The notes under the pieces are model-generated. The model had not been told where the DNA came from, did not search any database, and saw only the letters and a list, made by a program, of their open reading frames with translations. Shown piece by piece: positions 1 through 6,898 of a stretch of DNA of 23,668 nt (positions are counted from its first letter, which is position 1; each line of letters begins with the position of its first letter). Origin of the DNA: DATJUF01 sp035524095 (lineage in GTDB: Bacteria; Desulfobacterota; Binatia; Binatales; Binataceae); assembly GCA_035524095.1 (NCBI GenBank), contig DATKPK010000236.1, positions 1-23,668 on the forward strand. The letters run 5' to 3'. The translations under genes and the position numbers were made by a program.

Positions 1-1
1 G

Positions 2-772
2 TTGGTTGCCAGTTCTCTTTGTCTATGTGGCGTCGACATGGCCAGAGCACAGGAGCAGTCGAATTGCGCAGGACCGGGCTGTGCGACTCCAGATGTAGTT
101 CCTCCAGGCGTAAAAGATCGCGACTTTTACTTGCAGATAAAAGCTGATTGCAAAGATCTTTGGGCAGAAATCAAAAGACGCCAATCGCTACCGCCGGACC
201 AGCTTGAGAATCTTCCTCGTATCGACCATGCAAGAGTCGAGAATTGCAGAGATATGTTCGGCGTCTATAAGTTTCCAAAGCTTCCACCAAGCTCGCCGAG
301 TTCACAGGGACGCGCTATCCCGGTTGCTACGCCATCGCCCCCGACTAACACATCCAACTCCGGTCCGGCGATCATAGAACCGTCAGATTCACAGCGGGTA
401 CCGAGTAACGGCGCGGCTCACATTCGGATGCGTCCGCTCAAAGGCCGCGAATTTTGGATCGTGCTCCGCTCCCGTCGGCTCCCACATTCCAACCGCCTCG
501 CCCGATTTGCCGATCAGGCACCATCCGCTCGCGCCGTCGGCCCAGCGCATCACGGCGTAGACCGCCGCTGCATTGTGATAGCTGGCGAAATGCTCAATCG
601 CCGACGGTACCGGCGCAAAATTCGCGAATGTGATCGCTTGTATGCTCGCACCTTTCCGCTTCAATTCGTTGTCGATACATTCTTCAGTTGCCGCCGAAAC
701 GTCCTGCGCTTTCGCCGCGGCGTCGTAGCAATGACTGGATATATCGATAATCGCTTGCGGATCTTTCAGTAG
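2..772 (+). CDS. Partial secreted protein of unknown function, running off the left edge
   Basis: I do not recognise this protein. The frame is open from the first bases, so the true start lies upstream. The first residues look like the end of a signal peptide (hydrophobic run, then ARA before QEQ). About 110 residues that read as real protein follow, with Cys pairs (NCAGPGC, ADCKD, ENCRD) and a Pro/Ser/Thr-rich tail near residues 95-130. From about base 389 the frame lies exactly antisense, codon on codon, to the minus-strand gene at 389-949. There it becomes Arg-rich and unlike a natural domain, so the real coding part may end near base 390. Either the gene is a 3'-truncated relic reading through an antisense gene, or the two genes overlap tail to tail. 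It is the only gene here on the plus strand. Confidence 0.5.
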   Translation: MVASSLCLCGVDMARAQEQSNCAGPGCATPDVVPPGVKDRDFYLQIKADCKDLWAEIKRRQSLPPDQLENLPRIDHARVENCRDMFGVYKFPKLPPSSPSSQGRAIPVATPSPPTNTSNSGPAIIEPSDSQRVPSNGAAHIRMRPLKGREFWIVLRSRRLPHSNRLARFADQAPSARAVGPAHHGVDRRCIVIAGEMLNRRRYRRKIRECDRLYARTFPLQFVVDTFFSCRRNVLRFRRGVVAMTGYIDNRLRIFQ

Positions 773-949
773 CGCGTCTTTACGCACGCCACCAATAAAC
801 GCCGGAATCAGCCTCGCTTTCTGCGCATCCGCGCGCCCGCTCAGCACGGAAAGCAGGCTTGCCACGACCAGGGCGGCGGTGACTCTGATCGTCGCTGCCA
901 TTCGCCGCGTGGCCAAATGCTTACGTCGCCGGCGCGACGGGGCCAGCAT
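389..949 (-). CDS. Small secreted protein of unknown function
   Basis: I do not recognise a family. The product has a basic N-terminus (RRRRK, RR), a hydrophobic stretch (VTAALVVASLLSVLSG) and a likely signal peptidase site after GRADA, so it is probably exported. The mature part is about 145 residues with three cysteines (SSHC, EEC, GWC), which would allow one disulphide. The start is uncertain: GTG at 970, ATG at 949 and ATG at 901 are all in frame. None has a convincing ribosome binding site; the ATG at 901 gives the most typical 26-residue signal peptide. It follows the HU-like gene by a short gap and may share its transcript. Its 3' end overlaps the plus-strand frame entering from the left edge. 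Confidence 0.6.
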   Translation of the reverse strand: MLAPSRRRRKHLATRRMAATIRVTAALVVASLLSVLSGRADAQKARLIPAFIGGVRKDALLKDPQAIIDISSHCYDAAAKAQDVSAATEECIDNELKRKGASIQAITFANFAPVPSAIEHFASYHNAAAVYAVMRWADGASGWCLIGKSGEAVGMWEPTGAEHDPKFAAFERTHPNVSRAVTRYPL

Positions 950-982
950 CGTCGCAGCCCCGCTTCTCACTTCTCGACTGGC

Positions 983-1264
983 TCAGCGTGCGCCGAGCAC
1001 CGAGTCCTTCAGCGCCTTGGCCGGGGTAAACCGCAGCCGCGTACGCGCCGGAATTTTGATCTGCGCGCCAGTTGCCGGATTTCGGCCCATCCGCGCCTTG
1101 GTTTTGCGCTTGCGGAAAATTCCCAGCCCTGCCAGCCGCAATGTGCCCTCGCGCTTCAACTCACGCACGACCAGCACCGTGATTTCATCGAGCGCGGCCT
1201 TGGCCTGCTTCTTCGTCATCCCAACCTTGTCCGCTAAGTGAGTTGCTACTTGCGTCTGCGTCAT
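983..1264 (-). CDS. HU/IHF-family DNA-binding protein
   Basis: A 93-residue nucleoid-associated protein of the HU/IHF family. Such proteins dimerise and bend DNA in the minor groove. The N-terminal helices (VGMTKKQAKAALDEI) are typical. The core AGLGIFRKRKTKARMGRNPATG contains the conserved GxGxF turn and the RNPxTG tip of the DNA-clasping arm, and the C-terminal helix reads FTPAKALKDSV. A strong AAGGAGG site precedes two tandem ATGs at 1267 and 1264. The second gives better spacing and the usual family length, so I chose it over an upstream frame start at 1303. HU and IHF cannot be separated from one sequence. The gene lies after truA and a 277-bp gap, so it probably has its own promoter. 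Confidence 0.93.
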   Translation of the reverse strand: MTQTQVATHLADKVGMTKKQAKAALDEITVLVVRELKREGTLRLAGLGIFRKRKTKARMGRNPATGAQIKIPARTRLRFTPAKALKDSVLGAR

Positions 1265-1541
1265 CATCCTCCTCCTTGCCGCCGAAAGGCTGCCTGTGCG
1301 CAAGACTGAAACAGTGCCCGATATTTTTCAAGCCGATTTGACGATCACTTAACCAGTTTTCCCCAGAAAGGACGCTGGTTTTGCACAGCGATGGGCTAAT
1401 TCTCACTGACTCACAATGCTTTTGTGCTTCGCGCCGCTTAATCAACCGATATGCGTGTGCTTTCGTCATCCGCCGACACGCCCTTCGGCCGGTGCCGCAA
1501 GGACGAGTACCGAAAGGACGCCAAGGATCGAGCCGCTACTT
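1265..1541. other. Intergenic gap between truA and the HU-like gene
   Basis: Apart from the strong ribosome binding site of the HU-like gene, no gene or clear promoter is visible. A weak 6-bp inverted repeat (AACCAG...CTGGTT, about 1351-1380) could be a remnant terminator or operator. No canonical -35/-10 pair was convincing, although the region is AT-richer than its flanks, as a promoter region would be. Confidence 0.4.
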
Positions 1542-2273
1542 TCAGTAGCGTACCGCTACCAGGAACAAACCGTGAGCAGGCACCGCGGCTGGCGCCAGAC
1601 CCCGATCGCGCCCTTCGATCAGCGCATCAATATGCTCTGGCGTAAGCTTGCCATTGCCCACCGCGACCATCGCGCCGACCATCGTGCGCACCATATGGCG
1701 TAGAAAGGCCGTCGCTTCCACGCGATAGACTAACCGCCCACCGTCGCAACGCCATTCACTCACGATTACCCTGCGAACCGTCGTCGGCTCCTCCGACCCG
1801 AGTGATCGAAATGCCGCAAAATCGTGCTCGCCGATAAAGCGCGTCGCCGCCGCGTTCATCAGTTCGATTTCCAGCGGCAACCCAACCCGCCACGCATATC
1901 GATAATCGAAGGCCGATCTGCGTCCACGATTCAATATCCGGTATTCGTAGATCCGCGATCGCGCGTCGCGCCGTGGATCAAAATCATCGTCTACCGGAAT
2001 CGTCTCGATCACCGCGATATCGCGCGGCAGTATCGCATTCAGCGCACGCAGCAGGTCCGCCGCCTCAAATGGACGCGGCGCATCGAACGATGCCACCTGC
2101 CCGCGCGCATGAACCCCAGCATCAGTCCGGCCCGCCGCATAAACCCTGACCGGCGTGCCAAAGATTCCCGCGAGCGCGGCTTCCACTCGCCCTTGAATCG
2201 AATCTTTGTCCGGCTGTAACTGCCAGCCGCAGTAATTCCCCCCGTCATAGGCGAGCGTAAGCCGGAATCTCAT
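1542..2273 (-). CDS. truA: tRNA pseudouridine(38-40) synthase TruA
   Basis: TruA isomerises uridines 38-40 in the anticodon stem-loop of many tRNAs. The 243-residue length is normal. The catalytic aspartate is D51 in AAGRTDAGVHA. Flanking family signatures are the N-terminal LAYDGGNYCGWQLQP, SRIYEYRIL near residue 107 and the C-terminal FLRHMVRTMVGAM. The start ATG is supported by the family N-terminus MRFRLTLAYDG. It lies 57 bp downstream of the Asd-like paralogue, recalling the usg-truA pair of enterobacteria. A short CTGCGC/GCGCAG hairpin (2302-2318) sits in the gap between them and might tune readthrough. Confidence 0.97.
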   Translation of the reverse strand: MRFRLTLAYDGGNYCGWQLQPDKDSIQGRVEAALAGIFGTPVRVYAAGRTDAGVHARGQVASFDAPRPFEAADLLRALNAILPRDIAVIETIPVDDDFDPRRDARSRIYEYRILNRGRRSAFDYRYAWRVGLPLEIELMNAAATRFIGEHDFAAFRSLGSEEPTTVRRVIVSEWRCDGGRLVYRVEATAFLRHMVRTMVGAMVAVGNGKLTPEHIDALIEGRDRGLAPAAVPAHGLFLVAVRY

Positions 2274-2330
2274 CTTTGCAACTCGGAAATTGTGAGGCAG
2301 GCTGCGCGCCAGGCGCAGGATGATTTCAGC

Positions 2331-3305
2331 TTAGGAGAACGAGAACCACAGGCTCTCGGCGATCCACAGTGCCGCAAAAGCCGCCATCCGCGCGCTATCG
2401 AAGACCGCCCAGATCACTGCGCCGCCGCTTCCCGGCCGCATCCGTACGATCACGGCCTCCTGCCCGATCGCGTCGACGAATCCCGCCGGGTCATCGCCTT
2501 CGATCAACAGTACTCCTGGAGCCGCCCGCAGCCGTCCTGTCCATTCGCGCACAATGCTCTCGGTACCGCTCAGGCTCAGCGTCACCGCGCTCCCATGGAA
2601 CGCCGGTACCTGGACGACTTGCACCGCCAATTTCGCGCGTCCACCCAGCAATGCCGCTGTTTGCGCCACAATCGCGTCCGCCAGCTTCGGCCCCACCTCT
2701 GGGATAAAAAGGTTGAACGCCGTCTGGATGCTCCCATCTTCGATATCCAGCCGCGCATTCAACAAATCGGCACTCTGATTGAACAGGTCAGTCACCCGCT
2801 CACGTCCCATCGTGCTCGCACCCGCCAGATAGGTCGCGCCCGCAAAGCCCGACTCCGTTCCCGTCGCCGTCAGGATTGTCGCAATCACCTGCGCTGCCGG
2901 ATTCGGCACTGCAAAAACCTTGTTGGCCTTGAGCTTCTGGACGTGCTCGCGCGTCACCACTCCTGGCGCCACAATCGGCGCATGACCGGGCGCGCGCGAC
3001 GCAGCACTCAGGTCAATCAATATCGGCCCCGGATGCTCTTCTATCAGTTCCAGCGCTTTCTCTTCGGGTATCGCGAGAAAGGCTATATCGAAATTGGCGA
3101 GGTCAGAGGGCGCGCTGAACTGCGCGACCGGATAGCGTTGGCCCTCGTTTTCGATCGTCTCGGATGAGCCCGCCTCCGACGCGAACATTTTCAGCTCGGC
3201 GAACGGAAATTCACGCTCCCCAATCAAATCGGCAAGCTGGCCTCCGACCGTGCCGGTGGCTCCGACGACTGCAACCCGCGGTTGGCGGCCTCCTGCTATA
3301 CTCAC
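2331..3305 (-). CDS. usg: Usg-like paralogue of aspartate-semialdehyde dehydrogenase lacking the catalytic Cys
   Basis: A 324-residue protein of the Asd fold, with an N-terminal nucleotide-binding motif GATGTVG (residues 15-21) and the Asd dimerisation/catalytic domain. The catalytic cysteine expected in the motif PNCST is missing: the sequence is AVPNPAAQ, with Pro136 at the Cys position (codon 2898-2900). The active-site R-x-P-x-x-G-H region is also altered (QVPAFHGS). Remembered E. coli Usg shares the AVP-x4-Q pattern, VVQ-x-P-x-F and the GQSAKLLN-like stretch (here NQSADLLN), so I assign it to Usg rather than Asd. Usg is next to truA in E. coli and next to asd in Pseudomonas; here it sits between leuB and truA. 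The GTG start abuts the leuB stop directly (TGAGTG), implying translational coupling. The function of Usg is unknown, and dehydrogenase activity is unlikely. Confidence 0.85.
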   Translation of the reverse strand: MSIAGGRQPRVAVVGATGTVGGQLADLIGEREFPFAELKMFASEAGSSETIENEGQRYPVAQFSAPSDLANFDIAFLAIPEEKALELIEEHPGPILIDLSAASRAPGHAPIVAPGVVTREHVQKLKANKVFAVPNPAAQVIATILTATGTESGFAGATYLAGASTMGRERVTDLFNQSADLLNARLDIEDGSIQTAFNLFIPEVGPKLADAIVAQTAALLGGRAKLAVQVVQVPAFHGSAVTLSLSGTESIVREWTGRLRAAPGVLLIEGDDPAGFVDAIGQEAVIVRMRPGSGGAVIWAVFDSARMAAFAALWIAESLWFSFS

Positions 3306-4418
3306 TCAGGCCTCAGGCTCAAGGGCTTCGAGCCGTTCACGCACCAGCCTTCCGATTGCCTTACAGCCAATCTGCTTGCCGCTCGCGGCCGGTCCCAAGT
3401 CGCGCGTCCGATAACCCTCATGCAGCACCCCATCGACCGCATCCCGGATTTGATCGGCCTCGGCCCGCATCCCCAGCGATTGCTCCAGCAGCAGCGCCGC
3501 CGACAGGATCGCCGCCAGTGGATTCGCCTCGTCGCGCCCCGCTATATCCGGCGCGCTGCCATGAATTGGCTCGTACATTCCGATCCGATAACCCGCACTG
3601 TTCAGCTCCTCGCCCAACGATGCGGACGGTAACAGTCCCATCGAGCCCGCCAACACCGACGCCTCGTCGGTCAGGATATCGCCAAACATATTTTCCGTGA
3701 CCACCACGTCGAAATCGCGCGGCCGGCGAATCAGATGCATCGCCATCGAATCGACTAACTGGCTCTCAAACTTGACGTCTTTAAAATCCTTGCTGATCGC
3801 CGTCGCGATCTCGCGCCACAGGCGGGAAGTGGATAACACATTGGCCTTATCGACCGACGTCAGCCGCTTCTTGCGCTCCCGCGCCAGCTCGAAACCGTAG
3901 CGCACCACCCGTTCGATCTCGTGGTCATTATATACGCACGTGTCGACCGCTTCGCGCCCGTTCTCACCCTCGCGCCACTCACTCGGCTTGCCGTAGTAGA
4001 TTCCGCCAGTCAGTTCGCGAATCACCACTAGGTCAACACCGTTGATAATCTCGGGCTTCAGCGGCGACGACCCAATCAATTCTTTGACCGCTTTGACCGG
4101 CCGCACGTTTGCAAATAGCCCCAGTTCTTTCCGGAGAGCCAGCAGCGCCTGTTCAGGCCGATGCTCGGCCTTGGGATTATCCCATTTCGGCCCGCCGACC
4201 GCGCCCAGCAGAACCGCGTCGCTACTCTTCGCGTGCTCCAGCACGTCAGCCGGTAACGGCGTTCCGTAGGCGTCGATCGCATGGCCTCCGACGATTCCTT
4301 CCTTGAACTCGATATCAATCGCCGCCTGTCGCGCGACCACCTTGAGCACCTGCAAGGCCTCGCCGACTACTTCGGGACCGATTCCATCACCCTTGAGCAC
4401 TAATACTTTGTAGGCCAT
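3306..4418 (-). CDS. leuB: 3-isopropylmalate dehydrogenase
   Basis: LeuB oxidises and decarboxylates 3-isopropylmalate to 2-oxoisocaproate with NAD+, the third dedicated step of leucine synthesis. The 370-residue length is typical. Visible motifs are GDGIGPEV (10-17), the substrate-binding Arg region GLFANVRPVKA (100-110), IRELTGGIYYG (133-143), DKANVL (190-195), the Mg2+-site TENMFGDILTDEAS (241-254) and the NAD-binding EPIHGSAPDIAG (283-294). The ATG at 4418 matches the family N-terminus; its ribosome binding site is weak (GCGGGT). It is coupled downstream to usg. A 613-bp gap upstream separates it from leuA, so it probably has its own promoter, although I could not identify one with confidence. 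Confidence 0.97.
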   Translation of the reverse strand: MAYKVLVLKGDGIGPEVVGEALQVLKVVARQAAIDIEFKEGIVGGHAIDAYGTPLPADVLEHAKSSDAVLLGAVGGPKWDNPKAEHRPEQALLALRKELGLFANVRPVKAVKELIGSSPLKPEIINGVDLVVIRELTGGIYYGKPSEWREGENGREAVDTCVYNDHEIERVVRYGFELARERKKRLTSVDKANVLSTSRLWREIATAISKDFKDVKFESQLVDSMAMHLIRRPRDFDVVVTENMFGDILTDEASVLAGSMGLLPSASLGEELNSAGYRIGMYEPIHGSAPDIAGRDEANPLAAILSAALLLEQSLGMRAEADQIRDAVDGVLHEGYRTRDLGPAASGKQIGCKAIGRLVRERLEALEPEA

Positions 4419-5031
4419 TACCCGCTTCGCGAGCCTGTCCGGCTATCCAACGACCCTGTCACTTATCCGTATATGAGCCAAGTAGTTTAAAGTTTTGCTA
4501 AGGTATGCGGTTATTCCAACAATCGCAGTCTTAACATTCAGAGCGATACCCTACCGCGCAACGCCACCCATGCCGCTGCTGTCAACTTCCATCCTGAGCT
4601 AATTAGAGCGCGTCGTTCAACAATCTTAGGGTCTATCAGCAATTAGCCGAAGTAACATACTCCGGCAAGCCCTCACTTAAACGGATAGCCGCCCAGCCTG
4701 ATTCTGAGCTCGCGCGTCTGGCTATTTTTTCATTCTTTCGCGTAGCTGGCTCGCGAGGAATCTCGATCTCTTGCCAAGGCTGCCTTAGTAAAAGCCGAAC
4801 TTCAGCTGCACCTCAGCGGCAGCGTGATCGAGTCGCTCAGCCCGCCTTTCGATAACTAGCGGAGGCGAAGGTTCCGCGAGCAACCAATTCCGTGAGGTGC
4901 ATCAAAATGAGGACGTCCCCGATCCCTGCGTATTAACGTCAGTGGCTACTATGAGCTTCGTTGAAAAGGCTGCGTCCGTTCTCAAGACTTGAAGCCGCAT
5001 CGGCGCGGCTTCAGATTCTTCCCTCAAACGG
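4419..5031. other. 613-bp gene-free gap between leuA and leuB
   Basis: No credible coding frame is visible on either strand. The base composition is AT-richer and stop-rich compared with both neighbours. The leuA-proximal end holds a terminator-like hairpin (4990-5013). The leuB-proximal end is AT-rich (about 4460-4520) and is where a leuB promoter would be expected. In Geobacter-like clusters, as I recall them, leuC and leuD lie between leuA and leuB, so this gap may be the scar of their removal. Confidence 0.6.
4990..5013 (-). terminator. Hairpin downstream of leuA, possible weak terminator
   Basis: A perfect 9-bp inverted repeat (TGAAGCCGC / GCGGCTTCA) with a 6-nt loop begins 18 nt after the leuA stop. 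No T-tract follows on the minus strand, so it is either a weak terminator, an mRNA 3'-end stabiliser or part of a Rho-dependent end. Confidence 0.5.
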
Positions 5032-6588
5032 TTATAGACCCTCGCTCGCCGGAGCCGCCACCGCATTCTCACGCGCCTTCAGCCGATTCAGTGCATTTAC
5101 CAACGCCATCGCGCTCGCCATCACTATATCGCTATGCGCTCCCTGACCTGCCACGGTCATCCCGTTTTCGCGCACGAGGCATGAAACTTCGCCCAGCGCA
5201 TCCGTGCCTCCGGTAATCGCCTTGACCGAATAACGCTCCAGCGCCGGATTGATTCCGCTGATTCGATAGATCGCCTTGTAGCAAGCATCCACCATTCCGT
5301 CGCCGGTCGCGTCGGCCGTCCGTTCCTCGCCCATCACCCGCATCGTAACTTCGGCATGCGGCGTCTCCCTGACCGATGATCCCACCTTCAAGTCCAGCAG
5401 TTCAAAGCAGTCGCCAGTGCGCCGCGTCTCTTCATTGATCAGCGCCAGGATATCGTCGTCATAGACGATTTTTTTCTTGTCGCACAGCACCTTGAACGCA
5501 GCGAATGCCTTCTCGACGTCGGTTGCCTTCGGGTCAACCCCAAGCTCGCTCAACCGGTTGATAAACGCATGGCGCCCCGAATGTTTCCCCAACACCAGTT
5601 TGTTCGACGGAATCCCGATATCTTCGGGCTTCATGATTTCATACGTCAGCTTGTTCTTGAGTACGCCGTCCTGATGAATCCCGGCCTCATGCGCGAACGC
5701 GTTATCACCCACGATCGGCTTATTCGGCGGCACCGGCTGCCCGATTATCTGCGACAGTAGCCGCGACGCCGGATAGATCTGCCGCGTCTCGATTCCGGTC
5801 TTTACGTTCATTAAGTCGCGCCGCGTCTTGATCGCCATCACCACCTCTTCCATCGAGGTGTTCCCGGCGCGCTCGCCAATTCCGTTGATCGTGCATTCGA
5901 CCTGTCGCACGCCGTTCATGATCGCGGCCAGCGAATTCGCCACTCCCAGCCCCAAATCATTATGGCAATGGGCGCTCCAGATTACTTTGTCCGCACCCTC
6001 GACCTTCTCGCGGATATACGCGAACATTCGCCCGTATTCCTCGGGAATCGCATGGCCGGTCGTATCCGGCAGGTTGATAATCCGCGCTCCCGCTCGGATC
6101 ACCTCGCTGCAAATCATCGCCATATAATCCCAATCCGTGCGCGACGCGTCCTCGCACGAGAACTCGATATAGTCCAGATGCTTCTTCGCGCGACTCACCG
6201 CCCAGGTCGCAGCGTTCAGCACATCCTCTCGCGTCATGTTCAGCTTGTACTTCAGATGGATATCCGAAGTCGCGATGAAAATATGGATCCCCGGGTTCTT
6301 TGCTTGATCGATCGCGCGCAGGGCCGCGTCGACGTCTTCATCGCGCGTACGCGAGAGGCTCAGCACCGTGGGACTAGTCACCGCCTCGGCCACGCGCCGC
6401 ACCGCTTCGAAATCTCCAGGCGACGATGCTGCAAAGCCCGCCTCGATAATATCCACGTTGAGCCGTTCCAGTTGCCGCGCGATTGCAATCTTCTCATCGA
6501 CGTTCATCGTGCACCCTGGCGATTGTTCGCCGTCGCGTAGCGTCGTATCGAAGATTCGTACGTGATCGGTCATTGCATTCGTTTCCAT
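5032..6588 (-). CDS. leuA: 2-isopropylmalate synthase
   Basis: LeuA condenses acetyl-CoA with 2-oxoisovalerate, the committed step to leucine, and is classically feedback-inhibited by leucine. From the chosen start the protein is 518 residues, the usual length of long bacterial LeuA. The HMGL-like barrel begins with FDTTLRDGEQSPG (metal-binding Asp and catalytic Arg). The metal ligands HCHNDLG follow, then NGIGERAGNTSMEEVVMA and GKHSGRHAF. The C-terminal quarter is the LeuA dimer/allosteric domain (VTMRVMGEERTADATGDG). The frame stays open upstream to 6711, but that extension would read through the intrinsic terminator at 6649-6693, so I start at the ATG at 6588 after a GA-rich stretch (GGGAAGAG); ATG 6573 is an alternative. 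Expression is probably controlled by the leucine attenuator immediately upstream. Confidence 0.97.
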   Translation of the reverse strand: METNAMTDHVRIFDTTLRDGEQSPGCTMNVDEKIAIARQLERLNVDIIEAGFAASSPGDFEAVRRVAEAVTSPTVLSLSRTRDEDVDAALRAIDQAKNPGIHIFIATSDIHLKYKLNMTREDVLNAATWAVSRAKKHLDYIEFSCEDASRTDWDYMAMICSEVIRAGARIINLPDTTGHAIPEEYGRMFAYIREKVEGADKVIWSAHCHNDLGLGVANSLAAIMNGVRQVECTINGIGERAGNTSMEEVVMAIKTRRDLMNVKTGIETRQIYPASRLLSQIIGQPVPPNKPIVGDNAFAHEAGIHQDGVLKNKLTYEIMKPEDIGIPSNKLVLGKHSGRHAFINRLSELGVDPKATDVEKAFAAFKVLCDKKKIVYDDDILALINEETRRTGDCFELLDLKVGSSVRETPHAEVTMRVMGEERTADATGDGMVDACYKAIYRISGINPALERYSVKAITGGTDALGEVSCLVRENGMTVAGQGAHSDIVMASAMALVNALNRLKARENAVAAPASEGL

Positions 6589-6648
6589 CTTTACTCTTCC
6601 CTCGCTGGCTCCCCGAGAGGGCAGGCTTCCAACCGCGCGCGATCCACC

Positions 6649-6693
6649 AAAAAAGAAAACGCCCTGGGCGGCTTGGAAGGCCCACCCAGGGCG
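6649..6693 (-). terminator. Intrinsic terminator of the leuA attenuator
   Basis: On the minus strand CGCCCTGGG pairs with CCCAGGGCG (6685-6693 with 6660-6668). A U-G and two G-C pairs extend this to about 12 bp with a 10-nt loop. The tract TTTTCTTTTTT (6649-6659) follows directly. It lies between the Leu-rich leader peptide and the leuA start, 60 nt before the ATG, so it can only act as a conditional terminator. Confidence 0.93.
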
Positions 6694-6718
6694 CTGATCT
6701 CGAAGTTTCAAGCCTGCT

Positions 6719-6802
6719 TCAGGCCATTACCTCAGCGCCTCTGGCGTAGGCCCCGCTAAGGGCCAGGCTAAGTAGCAGGCAAATATTAATCTTCGGCGCC
6801 AT
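6719..6802 (-). CDS. leuA leader peptide (leucine attenuator)
   Basis: A 27-residue open frame from ATG 6802 to TGA 6719. Five of its 27 codons are Leu: three in a row (CTG CTA CTT, codons 9-11) and two more at 13 and 15. CTA is probably rare in a genome of this GC content, which would sharpen stalling. It is followed by an intrinsic terminator and then leuA, as in leuL-type leaders. A purine-rich AGGTAGGA lies about 10 nt upstream, but it overlaps the predicted -10 element, so the transcript may start at or one base before the ATG and be leaderless. The peptide also resembles a short signal sequence (hydrophobic, ending AYA), but the terminator and leuA context favour the attenuator reading. 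Confidence 0.85.
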   Translation of the reverse strand: MAPKINICLLLSLALSGAYARGAEVMA

Positions 6803-6810
6803 TGCAGCGG

Positions 6811-6839
6811 ATCCTACCTGCCCTTCGCCATCCCGTCAA
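6811..6839 (-). promoter_or_regulatory. Sigma-70-type promoter of the leuA leader
   Basis: TTGACG (6834-6839), a 17-bp spacer and TAGGAT (6811-6816), near consensus. Initiation 6-9 bases past the -10 would fall at 6805-6802, next to the A of the leader ATG. It lies in the 96-bp gap after pssA, so leuA is not dependent on the upstream ilv/psd transcript. Confidence 0.75.
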
Positions 6840-6898
6840 GGCAAAAGGTAGTGCTGTACATCAGTAGCGATATCGCAAATTGCTGATTCACGCCGGAT

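Larger units (their letters stand above)
6649..6802 (-). promoter_or_regulatory. Leucine-responsive transcription attenuator upstream of leuA
   Basis: Segments in transcript order: segment 1 GCCTGCT (6774-6780) overlaps the leader Leu codons. Segment 2 AGCAGGC (6712-6718) is its exact complement. GGCTTG (6709-6714), overlapping segment 2, is complementary to CAAGCC (6670-6675) inside the terminator. The terminator stem and T-tract then follow. This is the classical 1:2 / 2:3 / 3:4 logic. With leucine plentiful, 1:2 forms and the terminator folds. A ribosome stalled at codons 9-11 covers segment 1, frees segment 2 and lets 2:3 block the terminator. A further GGCCC/GGGCC hairpin (6749-6764) lies within the leader peptide and may act in pausing. 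All pairings were found by eye and are not energy-calculated. Confidence 0.85.

Noticed and set aside
2292..3167. Long plus-strand open frame antisense to the Asd-like gene
   Set aside because: Arg/Pro/Gln-rich shadow of a well-supported minus-strand gene; the same applies to long plus-strand frames opposite leuA, ilvC, rho, rpsB/tsf and rseP.
2331..3305. Annotation as functional aspartate-semialdehyde dehydrogenase
   Set aside because: The catalytic cysteine is replaced by proline, and the altered motifs match the Usg paralogue.
6589..6711. Upstream in-frame extension of leuA to 6711
   Set aside because: It reads through the intrinsic terminator and T-tract of the attenuator, and LeuA proteins begin at the TDHVRIFDTTLRDG region reached from ATG 6588.
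6719..6802. Leader frame as a secreted micro-peptide
   Set aside because: It resembles a signal sequence, but the clustered Leu codons, complementary segments and terminator before leuA fit an attenuator leader better.
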